DNA of 64,000 bases, taken from Thiobaca trueperi. GTDB lineage: Bacteria > Pseudomonadota > Gammaproteobacteria > Chromatiales > Chromatiaceae. Positions 24,829 through 33,864 of this stretch are shown here, one piece after another (within the stretch, counting starts at the first letter, position 1; each line of letters starts with the position of its first letter). The position numbers were made by a program, and so were the translations under genes. The notes beneath the pieces are model-generated. The model saw nothing but the letters and a program-made list of their open reading frames with translations, made no database searches and was not told where the DNA came from. Where the stretch lies: the NCBI RefSeq assembly GCF_004342175.1, contig NZ_SMAO01000003.1, positions 124,001 to 188,000 on the forward strand, written 5' to 3'.

Positions 24829-24838
24829 GAGCCACCGC

Positions 24839-25018
24839 ATGTTTGCCATCAGCCAGATTTTTGATGACTTACCGGAGTTCATTCCGGTTCCGCCCGAATT
24901 GCGTCACTGCCGTCGCCTGGAAGTGATTTTTCTTGCTCTCGACCAACAACCGGATGATCCCAATCCGCCTCCGTCCTTAGCCCCCGGAGCGAGTCATGTC
25001 GAACATCACAGCGAATGA
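24839..25018 (+). CDS. Small hypothetical protein between hsdS and the Phd-like gene
   Basis: The 59-residue product begins MFAISQIFDDLPEFIPVPPE and continues LRHCRRLEVIFLALD before a proline-rich tail. The LP(E/A)xIPVPxELRHRR(x)EV pattern resembles small proteins found next to toxin-antitoxin genes, but I cannot name a family. The ATG at 24839 has AGGAG about 7 nt upstream. The gene starts 10 bp after hsdS and overlaps the next gene by 23 bp in another frame, which supports it being real and co-translated. Confidence 0.5.
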   Translation: MFAISQIFDDLPEFIPVPPELRHCRRLEVIFLALDQQPDDPNPPPSLAPGASHVEHHSE

Positions 25019-25250
25019 TCTTAAAACGCAAGGTGTCTCCGCCATCGAATCCATCCTGAGACAACAGGAGGAAGCGGTCATTACAGTCGGCGGTCAGGAT
25101 CGATTTGTCGTGATGGAGTTGGCGCACTACCAGTATTTGCGCGAATGCGAACTGGAGGCGGCGCTGGCGGCCACTCGTGCCGATCTCGCGGCGGGGCGTT
25201 TCGTCAAGGAATCGCCCGAAGCGCATTTAGCCCGTCTGGATGCGCTCTAA
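24996..25250 (+). CDS. Phd/YefM-family antitoxin (apparently without adjacent toxin)
   Basis: The 84-residue protein matches Phd/YefM antitoxins: MSNITANDLKTQGVSAIES, then EAVITVGGQDRFVVMELAHY and a C-terminal helix ending GRFVKESPEAHLARL. The N-terminal part would dimerise and bind DNA, and the C-terminal helix would wrap a RelE/ParE-type toxin. No such toxin gene follows, because hsdR starts 2 bp after the stop. GGAG lies 6 nt before the ATG. It is either an orphan regulator or the remnant of a broken module. Confidence 0.8.
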   Translation: MSNITANDLKTQGVSAIESILRQQEEAVITVGGQDRFVVMELAHYQYLRECELEAALAATRADLAAGRFVKESPEAHLARLDAL

Positions 25251-25251
25251 C

Positions 25252-28200
25252 ATGACGTTACACCAGGAAATCCAATTCGAGACCGAAATCTGCGACCACC
25301 TCGCCGCCCACGGCTGGCTCTATGCCGACGGCGATGCGGCGGGCTATGACCGGGCGCGGGCGCTGTTTCCCGCCGACGTGCTGGCGTGGGTGCAGGCGAC
25401 CCAGCCCCAGGCATGGGAGACCCTGAGCAAGAACCACGGCCCTCAGGCGGCAGCGGTGTTGCTGGACCGGCTGCGGGACTCTCTCAATCAACGCGGCACG
25501 CTGGATGTGCTGCGCCACGGGATCGAACTGCTCGGCCTGCGCCACTCCCTTGCCCTGGCGCAGTTCAGACCCGCCCTGGCGATGAATCCGGACCTGCTCG
25601 CCCGCTACGCCGCCAACCGGCTGCGCGTGGTGCGCCAGTTGCGCTATTCGCTCCACAACGAAAACGCCCTTGATCTCGGCCTGTTCCTCAACGGCATCCC
25701 GGTTGCGACCGGCGAACTCAAGACCGACTTCACCCAATCGGTCGAGGATGCGGTGGATCAATACCGCTTCGACCGCGATCCACGCCCGAAAGGGCAGGGC
25801 AGCCCCGAACCGCTGCTGTCATTCCCCCAGGGGGCGCTGGTGCATTTCGCGATCAGCAATCTGGAGGTGCGGATGACCACCCGGCTCCAGGGGCCGGGCA
25901 CGCGCTTTCTTCCCTTCAACCGGGGCGATCAGGGCGCGGCGGGCAATCCACCCAATGAACAGGGCGGGCACCGCACCGCCTATCTGTGGCAGGACATCTG
26001 GGCGCGGGACAGTTGGCTGGAGATTCTGGGCCGTTATCTGGTGGCGCAGCGGGACACCAGAAAGCGGATCAGGGCGCTCATCTTCCCCCGCTTTCACCAG
26101 TTGGACGCCACGCGCAGGCTGCTGGCGTCCGTGCTGGCCGAAGGGCCGGGCGGCAAATATCTGATCCAGCATTCAGCCGGTTCCGGCAAGACCAATTCGA
26201 TTGCCTGGACCGCGCACTTCCTGGCCGATCTGCATGACGAACACCATCACAAGCTGTTCGATACCGTGCTGGTGGTCTCGGATCGCACCGTGCTGGACAG
26301 CCAGTTACAGGAAGCCATCTTTGATTTCGAGCGCACTGCCGGCGTGGTCGCCACCATCAAGGGCGAAGGGGGCAGCAAGAGCGGCGAGCTGGCGGCGGCC
26401 CTGTCGGGCGGCAAGAAGATCGTGGTCTGCACCATTCAGACCTTCCCCTTTGCCCTCAAGGCCGTGCAGGAACTGGCAGCAACCCAGGGCAAGCGATTCG
26501 CCGTCATTGCCGATGAGGCCCATTCCTCGCAAACCGGAGACGCGGCTACCAAGCTGAGAAGCGTGCTCTCGGCGGAAGAGCTACAGGAGTTAGCGGATGG
26601 CGGCGAGGTCAGCAACGAAGACCTGATGCTTGCCCAGATGTCCATCAGGGCGGACCAGAAGGGCATCACCTATGTCGCCTTCACCGCCACCCCCAAGGCC
26701 AAGACCCTGCAACTGTTCGGACGCAGACCCAACCCGGCGTTGCCCGCCAGCGCCGACAATCTGCCTGCTCCCTTTCATGTCTACTCGATGCGTCAGGCCA
26801 TTGAGGAAGGCTTCATTCTGGATGTGCTCCAGAATTACACCCCGTACAAGCTGGCCTTCCGTCTGGCGACCATGGGGCGCGAATGGGATGAACAGGAAGT
26901 GGTGCGCGACGAGGCGCTCAAGGGCATCCTGCGCTGGGTTCGGCTCCATCCCTACAACATCAGCCAGAAAGTGCAGGTGGTGGTCGAGCATTTCCGCGAG
27001 AATGTGGCCCCATTGCTGAACGGTCACGGCAAGGCGATGGTGGTGGTCGGCAGTCGGCTGGAGGCCGTGCGCTGGCGACTGGCGATTGACCGCTACATCA
27101 AAGAGCAGGGCTACCAGATCGGCACGCTGGTGGCTTTTTCCGGGGAGGTGACGGACCCCGAATCCGGCCCGGACGCCTTCAGCGAAACCAGCCAGACCCT
27201 GAATCCGCACCTGAACGGTCAGGGTATCCGCGAAGCCTTCGCCACCGACGACTATCAAATCCTGCTGGTCGCCAACAAATTTCAAACCGGCTTCGATCAG
27301 CCCCTGTTGTGCGGGATGTACGTCGATAAGCGGCTCGCCGGCATCGCCGCCGTGCAAACGCTCTCCCGCCTCAACCGCGCCTATCCGGGCAAGGACACCA
27401 CCTATGTGGTGGATTTCGTCAACGATCCGCAAGACATCCTCGATGCGTTCAAGGCGTATTACGAGACCGCTGAACTGGCAGGTGTGACCGATCCCAACCT
27501 CGTTTTCGATCTGCGCATGAAGCTGGATGCCGCCGGTTGCTATGACGAATTTGAGGTCAACCGCGTGGTGGCGGTCGAGTTCGACCCCAAGGCCAGGCAA
27601 AGTGACCTGATTGGCGCCCTGGAGCCGGTGGTGTCGCGGCTGTTGCAGCGGTACAAGTCAGCCCGGAACGCGCTCATGGCAGCCAAAGCCAAGAACGACC
27701 ATCAGGCAGCCGAGGAGGCGCGGAACGCGCTGAATGCACTCATGCTGTTCAAGAAGGACATGGGCAGCTTTCAGCGGGTGTATGCCTTTCTTTCGCAGAT
27801 CTTCGATTACGGCAACACCGCCATCGAAAAACGCTTCATCTTCTACCGGCGGCTCCTGCCGTTGCTGGAATTCGGGCGAGAGCGGGACGGGATCGACCTG
27901 TCCAGGGTCACGCTTACCCACCACAATTTGAAGCATCAGGGAAAGCGGGATCTCGCCTTGAGCGATGGCGATCCCGCCAAGCTCACCTCACCGGGTGAAG
28001 TCGGGCGCGGTTCGGTCCAGGAGAAGGAAAAAGCCCGGCTCGGCGAGATCATCGCCAAGGTCAATGACCTCTTCGAGGGTGAACTGACCGACGATGACCG
28101 GCTGATCTACGTCAACCACGTCATCAAGGGCAAGCTGCTGGAATCCAGGATCCTGGTGCAACAGGCGGCCAGCAATACCAAGGAACAGTTTGCCAACTCG

Positions 28201-28380
28201 CCCGATCTGTCGCACGAACTGCTGAATGCCATCATGGACGCCCTCACGGCACACAGCACCATGAGCAGGCAAGCCTTGGATTCCGAGCAGGTGCGTAATG
28301 GGCTGCGCGATATTCTGCTGGGTCCGGCGCAGCTTTATGAGGCGCTGCGGGAGCGGCAGGAGGCGATGCTGTCACGCTGA
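25252..28380 (+). CDS. hsdR: Type I restriction enzyme, motor/nuclease subunit HsdR
   Basis: The 1042-residue subunit translocates DNA with ATP and cleaves it far from the recognition site. The N-terminal PD-(D/E)xK nuclease shows D141 and the E-L-K triad at 155-157 (VATGELKTDF). The superfamily 2 helicase core has Walker A GSGKT at 310-314 and DEAH at 421-424, followed by the TATPKAKT region and the second RecA domain (ANKFQTGFDQPLL, LSRLNRAYPGKD). I use the ATG at 25252, one base after the upstream stop; an in-frame ATG at 25240 overlaps it. All catalytic motifs are intact. Confidence 0.95.
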   Translation: MTLHQEIQFETEICDHLAAHGWLYADGDAAGYDRARALFPADVLAWVQATQPQAWETLSKNHGPQAAAVLLDRLRDSLNQRGTLDVLRHGIELLGLRHSLALAQFRPALAMNPDLLARYAANRLRVVRQLRYSLHNENALDLGLFLNGIPVATGELKTDFTQSVEDAVDQYRFDRDPRPKGQGSPEPLLSFPQGALVHFAISNLEVRMTTRLQGPGTRFLPFNRGDQGAAGNPPNEQGGHRTAYLWQDIWARDSWLEILGRYLVAQRDTRKRIRALIFPRFHQLDATRRLLASVLAEGPGGKYLIQHSAGSGKTNSIAWTAHFLADLHDEHHHKLFDTVLVVSDRTVLDSQLQEAIFDFERTAGVVATIKGEGGSKSGELAAALSGGKKIVVCTIQTFPFALKAVQELAATQGKRFAVIADEAHSSQTGDAATKLRSVLSAEELQELADGGEVSNEDLMLAQMSIRADQKGITYVAFTATPKAKTLQLFGRRPNPALPASADNLPAPFHVYSMRQAIEEGFILDVLQNYTPYKLAFRLATMGREWDEQEVVRDEALKGILRWVRLHPYNISQKVQVVVEHFRENVAPLLNGHGKAMVVVGSRLEAVRWRLAIDRYIKEQGYQIGTLVAFSGEVTDPESGPDAFSETSQTLNPHLNGQGIREAFATDDYQILLVANKFQTGFDQPLLCGMYVDKRLAGIAAVQTLSRLNRAYPGKDTTYVVDFVNDPQDILDAFKAYYETAELAGVTDPNLVFDLRMKLDAAGCYDEFEVNRVVAVEFDPKARQSDLIGALEPVVSRLLQRYKSARNALMAAKAKNDHQAAEEARNALNALMLFKKDMGSFQRVYAFLSQIFDYGNTAIEKRFIFYRRLLPLLEFGRERDGIDLSRVTLTHHNLKHQGKRDLALSDGDPAKLTSPGEVGRGSVQEKEKARLGEIIAKVNDLFEGELTDDDRLIYVNHVIKGKLLESRILVQQAASNTKEQFANSPDLSHELLNAIMDALTAHSTMSRQALDSEQVRNGLRDILLGPAQLYEALRERQEAMLSR

Positions 28381-28431
28381 TCTGCTCTATGCCCTCAATG
28401 CTCTAAATCGCGTCTCGATGTGAATAAGACT

Positions 28432-29361
28432 ATGATAAGCCGCGCTTTAATGATTTTTCTTTTGTTTTTTCCATTGTCTGTTTCCGGCAAAAAACTTTAC
28501 AAATTTCAAGACGAAAATGGTCAATGGTTTTTTACTGACAGGGAGCCAAAAACTGAAAAAGAAGTCATTATAACGCGACTGGATGTTGCGCCAAGAGAAC
28601 GGATTAAATTATTGCGCTCAGGCAATGATAATCAAGCGGATTATTCTGTGCACAATGATTATGCCGGACCCGTTGAAATTGAATTCAATCTCTCAGAAGT
28701 CGAAAACGCATCAGCGATCCCAAAACTGCCCCGTCGTTTTGTTGTTAATAGCGGAAATTCCGGCATTCTTGTTCAAATTCGCAGGATCAATCAAACCAGG
28801 CCTTGGCTGTTCAGGTTGAAGTATCAATATGTGGTTGGTCGTCCGTTAAAAAACTACTCTTCTGTCATCAGTTATTTACCACCGATCGCGCCAGGGTCGT
28901 CATTCAGAATCTCACAAAGCTTCGGCGGCAAATTTAGCCATACAGACCAGCGGAATTACTATGCAGTCGATATTCTTATGCCTGAAGGAACGCCTCTTTA
29001 TGCTGCAAGAAAAGGTGTTGTCATGTCGGTCGATAATGACTTTTATAAAAATGGGCTCGATAAAAAACATTTGCCAGAGGCAAATTCAATCAGAATCCTG
29101 CATGACGATGGCTCAATGGCTGTTTATGTGCATTTGCAATTTGAGGGGGCTCAGGTTGTCCCTGGGGTGACGGTGCAGGCCGGGCAGTTCCTCGGTTACT
29201 CTGGGAATACGGGTTTTTCTTCTGAACCACATCTGCATTTTGCTGTTCAAATCAACCAAGGAATGGCGCTTGCTTCAGTGCCTTTTCGTTTTATCAATAA
29301 AATCGGTCAGGCCGAAGATCCTGTGCCAGGAAAAATGCTTGATGGGGTTACGGGAAGATAA
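28432..29361 (+). CDS. Secreted M23-family (LytM-type) peptidase with N-terminal DUF4124-like domain
   Basis: The 309-residue protein has a signal peptide (hydrophobic residues 6-17, cleaved near SVSG). A DUF4124-like segment follows (KKLYKFQDENGQWFFTDREP). The C-terminal M23 fold contains YYAVDILMPEGTPLYAARKG, MAVYVHLQF and EPHLHFAVQ, carrying zinc-binding His and Asp residues, so a cell-wall endopeptidase activity is plausible. A GTG at 28420 is an alternative start. The gene is clearly AT-richer than its neighbours and lies between hsdR and a dispersed half-element, suggesting recent acquisition. Confidence 0.8.
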   Translation: MISRALMIFLLFFPLSVSGKKLYKFQDENGQWFFTDREPKTEKEVIITRLDVAPRERIKLLRSGNDNQADYSVHNDYAGPVEIEFNLSEVENASAIPKLPRRFVVNSGNSGILVQIRRINQTRPWLFRLKYQYVVGRPLKNYSSVISYLPPIAPGSSFRISQSFGGKFSHTDQRNYYAVDILMPEGTPLYAARKGVVMSVDNDFYKNGLDKKHLPEANSIRILHDDGSMAVYVHLQFEGAQVVPGVTVQAGQFLGYSGNTGFSSEPHLHFAVQINQGMALASVPFRFINKIGQAEDPVPGKMLDGVTGR

Positions 29362-29375
29362 AGTTAAGCGTCACC

Positions 29376-29459
29376 TTAAACCGCGCCAGCTCACATGGTT
29401 GATGCTGCCAAGAGCTATCCAAACCAAAAATCTTGCATGTCGCAAGGGGCGCGGTTTAA
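29376..29459 (+). repeat. TTAAACCGC half-element (half B)
   Basis: An 84-bp half B runs from TTAAACCGCGCCAGCTC to GGGGCGCGGTTTAA. It matches the half B of copies at 8975 and 47132, including GATGCTGCCAAG and GCATGTCGCA. Its right end provides the TAA stop of dtd on the minus strand (29456-29458). It is inverted relative to the half-element at 20965, so the two bracket the hsd region and the M23 gene. Confidence 0.85.
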
Positions 29460-29893
29460 GTCTCCAGCCAGAAGGTCACGGGTCCGTCATTGATCAGGCT
29501 GACCTGCATATCGGCGCCGAAACGTCCGGTCGCGACGCTCGGATGGCTGGCGTCTGCCAGCCCGACCAGATGGTCGAACAGCCGAGCGCCCTCGTCTGGT
29601 GGTGCGGCGGAGGTAAAGCTGGCACGGGTGCCTTTGCGGGTGTCGGCGGCGAGAGTGAACTGCGGCACCAGCAGCAGTCCGCCGCCGATGTCGTGCAGGC
29701 TCAGGTTCATGCGGTCGGCGGCGTCGGGAAAGACGCGATAACCAAGCAGGCGTTCCAGCAGACGCGCGGCGCGGGCCTCGGTATCGCCGCGCTGCACGCC
29801 GATCAGCACCAGCAGTCCGCGTTCGATGGCGCCGACGATCTCGCCGTCCACCCTGACCTGGGCCTGAGTGACCCGTTGCAGCAGACCGATCAA
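29456..29893 (-). CDS. dtd: D-aminoacyl-tRNA deacylase
   Basis: The 145-residue protein hydrolyses D-aminoacyl-tRNAs (and Gly-tRNA-Ala), protecting translation. It has the start [13 protein letters not shown], the active-site strand [18 protein letters not shown] and the C-terminal [11 protein letters not shown] with the cross-subunit Gly-Pro motif. The canonical first motif is SQFTL; here the serine is replaced by proline. The stop codon lies in the adjoining dispersed element. It overlaps pip by 4 bp. Confidence 0.94.
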   Translation of the reverse strand: MIGLLQRVTQAQVRVDGEIVGAIERGLLVLIGVQRGDTEARAARLLERLLGYRVFPDAADRMNLSLHDIGGGLLLVPQFTLAADTRKGTRASFTSAAPPDEGARLFDHLVGLADASHPSVATGRFGADMQVSLINDGPVTFWLET

Positions 29894-30852
29894 GCCAGCT
29901 CCCGTGCGAAACGGTCGGTGGCGGCGACCAGCGCCCGACGGATGCCTGGCTCAAAAGCCGAATGGCCGGCATCCGGGATCACCTGAAAATCCGCTGCCGG
30001 CCAGACCTGATGCAGATCCCAGGCCGAACGCATGGGGCAGATGATGTCGTAGCGTCCCTGGACGATGACCCCGGGGATGTCGGCCAGACGATGGGCGTCG
30101 CGCAGCAGTTGATCGGGGGCGAGAAACGCCTGATTGACGAAATAGTGACACTCGATCCGCGCCAGGCTCAGGGCGACATGCGGATCGGCAAAATGCGCCT
30201 CGATGTTCGGATTACCGAGCAGGGTGGCGGTCCGTCCCTCCCAGATCGACCAGGCTCGGGCCGCCGTCATGCGTGTGCGCTCATCCGGGCTGGTGAGCCG
30301 CTGGTGATAGGCCGTCAGCAGATCGCCGCGCTCGGCCACTGGGATCGGCGCCAGAAAATCCTCCCAGGCGTCCGGAAAGACCCAGCTTGAACCCTCCTGA
30401 TAGAACCAGCGGATCTCCGCGTCCCGACAGAGAAAGATGCCGCGCACGACGAGCGCGCTGACCCGTTCGGGATGGGTCTCGGCATAGGCCAGCGCCAGGG
30501 TCGAGCCCCAGGAGCCGCCGAAGACCAGCCAGCGTTCGATGCCGAGCCGCTCGCGGATCCGCTCGATGTCGGCGACCAGATCCCAGGTGGTATTGGCGTT
30601 GAGCGAGGCGTGCGGCGTCGAACGCCCGCAGCCGCGCTGATCGAAGAGCACGGCACGATAGCGCGCGGGGTCGAAGAAACCGCGATGGGCCGGCTCGCAG
30701 CCGGCACCGGGGCCGCCATGCAGAAAGATCGCCGGGATACCGTCGCGGCGTCCGCATTCCTCGACATAGAGCCGGTGCCCGTGGTCGAGAGCCAATTCAT
30801 GGATCGCGAAGGGCTCGGTGATCGGGTAGAGATCCTGTGGGTGGGTGTCCAT
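29890..30852 (-). CDS. pip: Proline iminopeptidase (prolyl aminopeptidase)
   Basis: The 320-residue alpha/beta hydrolase removes N-terminal proline from peptides. The oxyanion region [10 protein letters not shown] is near residues 43-52, and the nucleophile elbow GGSWGSTLA is near 112-120. The catalytic Asp is in [10 protein letters not shown] and the His in DAGHSAFEP. Length and motifs fit the S33 family. It is cotranscribed with dtd, which it overlaps by 4 bp. Confidence 0.93.
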   Translation of the reverse strand: MDTHPQDLYPITEPFAIHELALDHGHRLYVEECGRRDGIPAIFLHGGPGAGCEPAHRGFFDPARYRAVLFDQRGCGRSTPHASLNANTTWDLVADIERIRERLGIERWLVFGGSWGSTLALAYAETHPERVSALVVRGIFLCRDAEIRWFYQEGSSWVFPDAWEDFLAPIPVAERGDLLTAYHQRLTSPDERTRMTAARAWSIWEGRTATLLGNPNIEAHFADPHVALSLARIECHYFVNQAFLAPDQLLRDAHRLADIPGVIVQGRYDIICPMRSAWDLHQVWPAADFQVIPDAGHSAFEPGIRRALVAATDRFARELA

Positions 30853-30902
30853 GTGGTCGTCGTTGGTCAGTCAGGTGTGCGTGGCTGTCTGTTTCGGGCA
30901 AT

Positions 30903-32714
30903 TTATCCCCGGCTCGCCCGCTTGCGCTCGTTCTCGGTGAGATAACGCTTGCGCACCCGGATCCCTTTGGGGGTAATTTCAACCAGCTCGTCTTCCTCGA
31001 TGAACTCCAGCGCCTGTTCCAGGGTGAATTTGATCGGCGGGGTGAGCAGGATGTTCTCGTCCGAGCCGGCAGCGCGGATGTTGGTGAGCTGTTTGGCCTT
31101 GAGCGGATTGACGGTCAGGTCGTTGTCGCGCGAATGGATGCCGACCACCTGGCCCTCGTAGACCTCCTCGCCGGGCGAGACCATCATGCGTCCGCGCTCC
31201 TGAAGATTGAAGAGCGCATAGCCCAGCGCCTTGCCGGTGCCGTTGGAGATGAGGGCGCCGTTGCGACGGGGTGCGATGCCGCCCATGTTGGCCGGGCGAT
31301 AACGGTCGAAGACGTGATATTTCAGGCCGGTGCCGGAGGTCAGGGACATGAATTCGGTCTGGAAGCCGATCAGTCCGCGCGAGGGGATTTCATAGTCCAG
31401 CCGCACCCGGCCCCTGCCGTCCGGGACCATGTCCTTCAGCTCGCCGCGACGCTCGCCGAGCGCCTGCATGATGGCGCCCTGCGAGGTCTCGTCCATATCG
31501 ACCGTGAGCTGCTCGTAAGGCTCGCAGATCTGGCCGTCGATCTCGCGGAAGATGACCTCGGGACGCGACACCGCCAGCTCGAAACCCTCGCGCCGCATGT
31601 TCTCCAGCAGGATCGAGAGATGCAGCTCGCCACGCCCGGAGACGCGGAATTTCTCGGGATCGTTGCCTTCTTCCACACGCAGGGCGACGTTGTGGATCAG
31701 CTCGCGTTCGAGCCGGTCCTTGAGCTGACGCGAGGTCAGATATTTGCCGTCCTTCCCGGCGAAGGGCGAGGTGTTGACCTGGAAGGTCATGGTCACGGTC
31801 GGCTCATCGACGGTCAGCGTGGGCAGTGCGTGAACGTGTTCGGGATCGCAGAAGGTGTCCGAGACGCCGGGGGCTTCGACGCCGGTCAGGGCCACGATGT
31901 CGCCAGCGGTGGCGAGCGGCACCTCGTGACGTTCCAGACCCAGATAGCCGTAGACCAGACCGATCTTGGCCTTGTGGCGCGTGCCATCGGGCTTGGCGAC
32001 CACGATCTGCTGATTGGGGCGCACGCTGCCGTGACGGATGCGGCCCACGGCGATGGCGCCGACATAGGAGTTGTAGTCGAGCGTCGAGACCTGCATCTGG
32101 AAGGGCGAATCCGGATCGACCTCGGGCGCCGGGCAATGCTGGACGATGGCCTCGAAGAGCGGGGTCATGTCGCCCTCGCTGATCGTGTTGTCGAGTCCGG
32201 CATAGCCGTTGATGGCGGAGGCGTAGACGATGGGGAAGTCGAGCTGTTCGTCGGTCGCGCCGAGCCGGTCGAACAGATCGAACACCTGATCAATCACCCA
32301 GTCAGGACGCGCGCCGGGGCGGTCGATCTTGTTGATGACGACAATCGGACGCAGACCATGCGCGAACGCCTTGCTGGTCACAAAGCGGGTCTGCGGCATC
32401 GGGCCTTCCTGCGCATCGACCAGCAGCAGCACCGAATCGACCATCGACAGTACCCGCTCGACCTCGCCGCCGAAATCGGCGTGACCAGGGGTGTCGACGA
32501 TATTGATCCGATAGTCGTTCCAGCGGATCGCGGTGTTCTTGGAGAGGATGGTGATGCCGCGCTCCTTCTCCAGCGCGTTGGAGTCCATGACCCGCTCGAC
32601 CGGCCCGAAGCGGTCGCCGAGGGTGCCCGACTGCTGCAAGAGCTTGTCCACCAGCGTGGTCTTGCCATGATCGACGTGGGCGATGATGGCGATATTGCGA
32701 AGTGTCTCGATCAC
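30903..32714 (-). CDS. typA: Ribosome-associated GTPase TypA/BipA
   Basis: The 603-residue translational GTPase binds the ribosome and supports 50S assembly and stress responses. G1 is [12 protein letters not shown] at about residues 11-22, G2 includes [10 protein letters not shown]3 is [11 protein letters not shown] and G4 is [12 protein letters not shown]. The EF-G-like beta-barrel, EF-G C-terminal and BipA-specific C-terminal domains follow; the end is [15 protein letters not shown]. The length is normal for the family. It is separated from pip by 50 bp on the same strand. Confidence 0.97.
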   Translation of the reverse strand: MIETLRNIAIIAHVDHGKTTLVDKLLQQSGTLGDRFGPVERVMDSNALEKERGITILSKNTAIRWNDYRINIVDTPGHADFGGEVERVLSMVDSVLLLVDAQEGPMPQTRFVTSKAFAHGLRPIVVINKIDRPGARPDWVIDQVFDLFDRLGATDEQLDFPIVYASAINGYAGLDNTISEGDMTPLFEAIVQHCPAPEVDPDSPFQMQVSTLDYNSYVGAIAVGRIRHGSVRPNQQIVVAKPDGTRHKAKIGLVYGYLGLERHEVPLATAGDIVALTGVEAPGVSDTFCDPEHVHALPTLTVDEPTVTMTFQVNTSPFAGKDGKYLTSRQLKDRLERELIHNVALRVEEGNDPEKFRVSGRGELHLSILLENMRREGFELAVSRPEVIFREIDGQICEPYEQLTVDMDETSQGAIMQALGERRGELKDMVPDGRGRVRLDYEIPSRGLIGFQTEFMSLTSGTGLKYHVFDRYRPANMGGIAPRRNGALISNGTGKALGYALFNLQERGRMMVSPGEEVYEGQVVGIHSRDNDLTVNPLKAKQLTNIRAAGSDENILLTPPIKFTLEQALEFIEEDELVEITPKGIRVRKRYLTENERKRASRG

Positions 32715-33314
32715 GGGGTCAAGCTCCAGGGGCGATAGCGAATTAGGGTATGGGAAGAAGCGGCGGGTGGAGCCGCGCGCCCTGGTTGGATGTCGGGCGG
32801 GGCGAGCATGGCCGGGGCGTCAGTATATACCGAGCGGGTGTGGTGCGTCGCATCAGCCGGATCGGCAAATTTTATCTTGACGCCCCAGTCAAAATGAAGG
32901 TTGCCGGGGTTGCGCAGTTAGACGCCAATTCTGCGATACCGCATCGTCATTTGATCGCAACATTCAGACCGGATACGATTTTTTGAGATACTCACAGCGC
33001 CTGTGGATAAGTTTGTGCATAAGTGTCGGATCAAGCGGCCTCGATGCAGGCGGTTATTGGGCTCGAAACAGATTGGATGGATTTTGATCGGCCAGACAAT
33101 AATCTTAAAAATCAAAAAGATAATGTTTTTATCCAGAATGCGCATGAGCCGTTGACGGCATCCCGATCCCGGCTTGACTTAAGCCCTTGACGCATGTGAA
33201 CAAACAGGAGTCGCGTCCGGCGGAAGCGTCCACGGCGGTGTGGCAGCCGCCAGCCGCCAGCCGATTGTGTTGCATCGTTTTTCGGTTTCAAGCTCAATTC
33301 TGATCAGTGATCAC
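32715..33314. other. 600-bp gene-free region with DnaA-box-like sites
   Basis: No credible ORF was found. Two sequences fitting the DnaA box (TTATNCACA) lie on the minus strand at 33002-33010 (TGTGGATAA) and 33014-33022 (TGTGCATAA). A one-mismatch copy TTATCCAGA lies at 33129-33137 on the plus strand. An A/T-only-like stretch (33098-33130) lies between them. The region separates typA from a DUF4124 protein gene. A DnaA-binding or DnaA-titrating role is inferred from motif matches only. Confidence 0.4.
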
Positions 33315-33809
33315 TCAATCGCAATACCGCTCTGCCAGCGCCTGATGGTGGGCGAGCTTGCTCTCATTGATGTCTTTCTCGCTGCGCGTGCGATAGCCGT
33401 GCAGCAACCTCTGTTTCCATCTGGCGATCTCGGCGCGCTGTTTCGCGCATCTGGCCGGATCACGCTCGTCCCTCGCCGCCCGCTGCTGGTGCTGCGCTTC
33501 GGCGGCGGCCTGCCAGCGTGCCCGCTCACGCTCCATCTCGGCGGTCTGACGTTCGGCCTGCATCTGTCTGAACTGGCTCTCGACTGAATAATCCTGGCCT
33601 GTTGGCCCGGATGCACTGCCATCCGGGCCGCGCGTATCCACACTGAGCGTCTGACCCTCGGCAAGATCGGCGCAGGCGGTCTGCTGATAACTGACCCGTC
33701 CGTCGGGCAGACGGCATTTGTAGAGTTCGGCCTGGGTCTGAGTGGCCACAAACAAGGCGGTCAGGCCAAACGCGAGACGATTCGAGAAGGCGGGGCGTGC
33801 GGGTCGCAT
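33315..33809 (-). CDS. Secreted DUF4124-domain protein
   Basis: The 164-residue protein has a signal peptide (hydrophobic about 11-22, cleaved near TQAE). A short DUF4124 domain follows (ELYKCRLPDGRVSYQQTAC, about residues 28-46) with a likely disulfide between its cysteines. The rest is a Glu/Arg/Gln-rich helical, probably coiled-coil region (about 80-160). GGAG lies 7 nt before the ATG at 33809. A periplasmic location is likely; the function is unknown. Confidence 0.75.
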   Translation of the reverse strand: MRPARPAFSNRLAFGLTALFVATQTQAELYKCRLPDGRVSYQQTACADLAEGQTLSVDTRGPDGSASGPTGQDYSVESQFRQMQAERQTAEMERERARWQAAAEAQHQQRAARDERDPARCAKQRAEIARWKQRLLHGYRTRSEKDINESKLAHHQALAERYCD

Positions 33810-33864
33810 AAGGTCACTCCGTGTTCAGTTATCGACTCAACCCGGGTACGAACGAACTCGGCGG

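Noticed and set aside
21206-29361. Prophage or integrative element
   Set aside because: No integrase, phage structural gene, tRNA attachment site or direct repeat was found; only inverted half-elements flank the region.
30837-32738. A 633-codon plus-strand frame opposite typA
   Set aside because: It is the antisense shadow of a complete typA gene with all GTPase motifs; the translation is low-complexity and has no recognisable domain.
33002-33137. Main chromosomal replication origin
   Set aside because: Only two exact DnaA-box matches are present, and none of the usual origin neighbours (dnaA, dnaN, gyrB, mnmG, parAB) is nearby. It is kept only as a possible DnaA-binding site.
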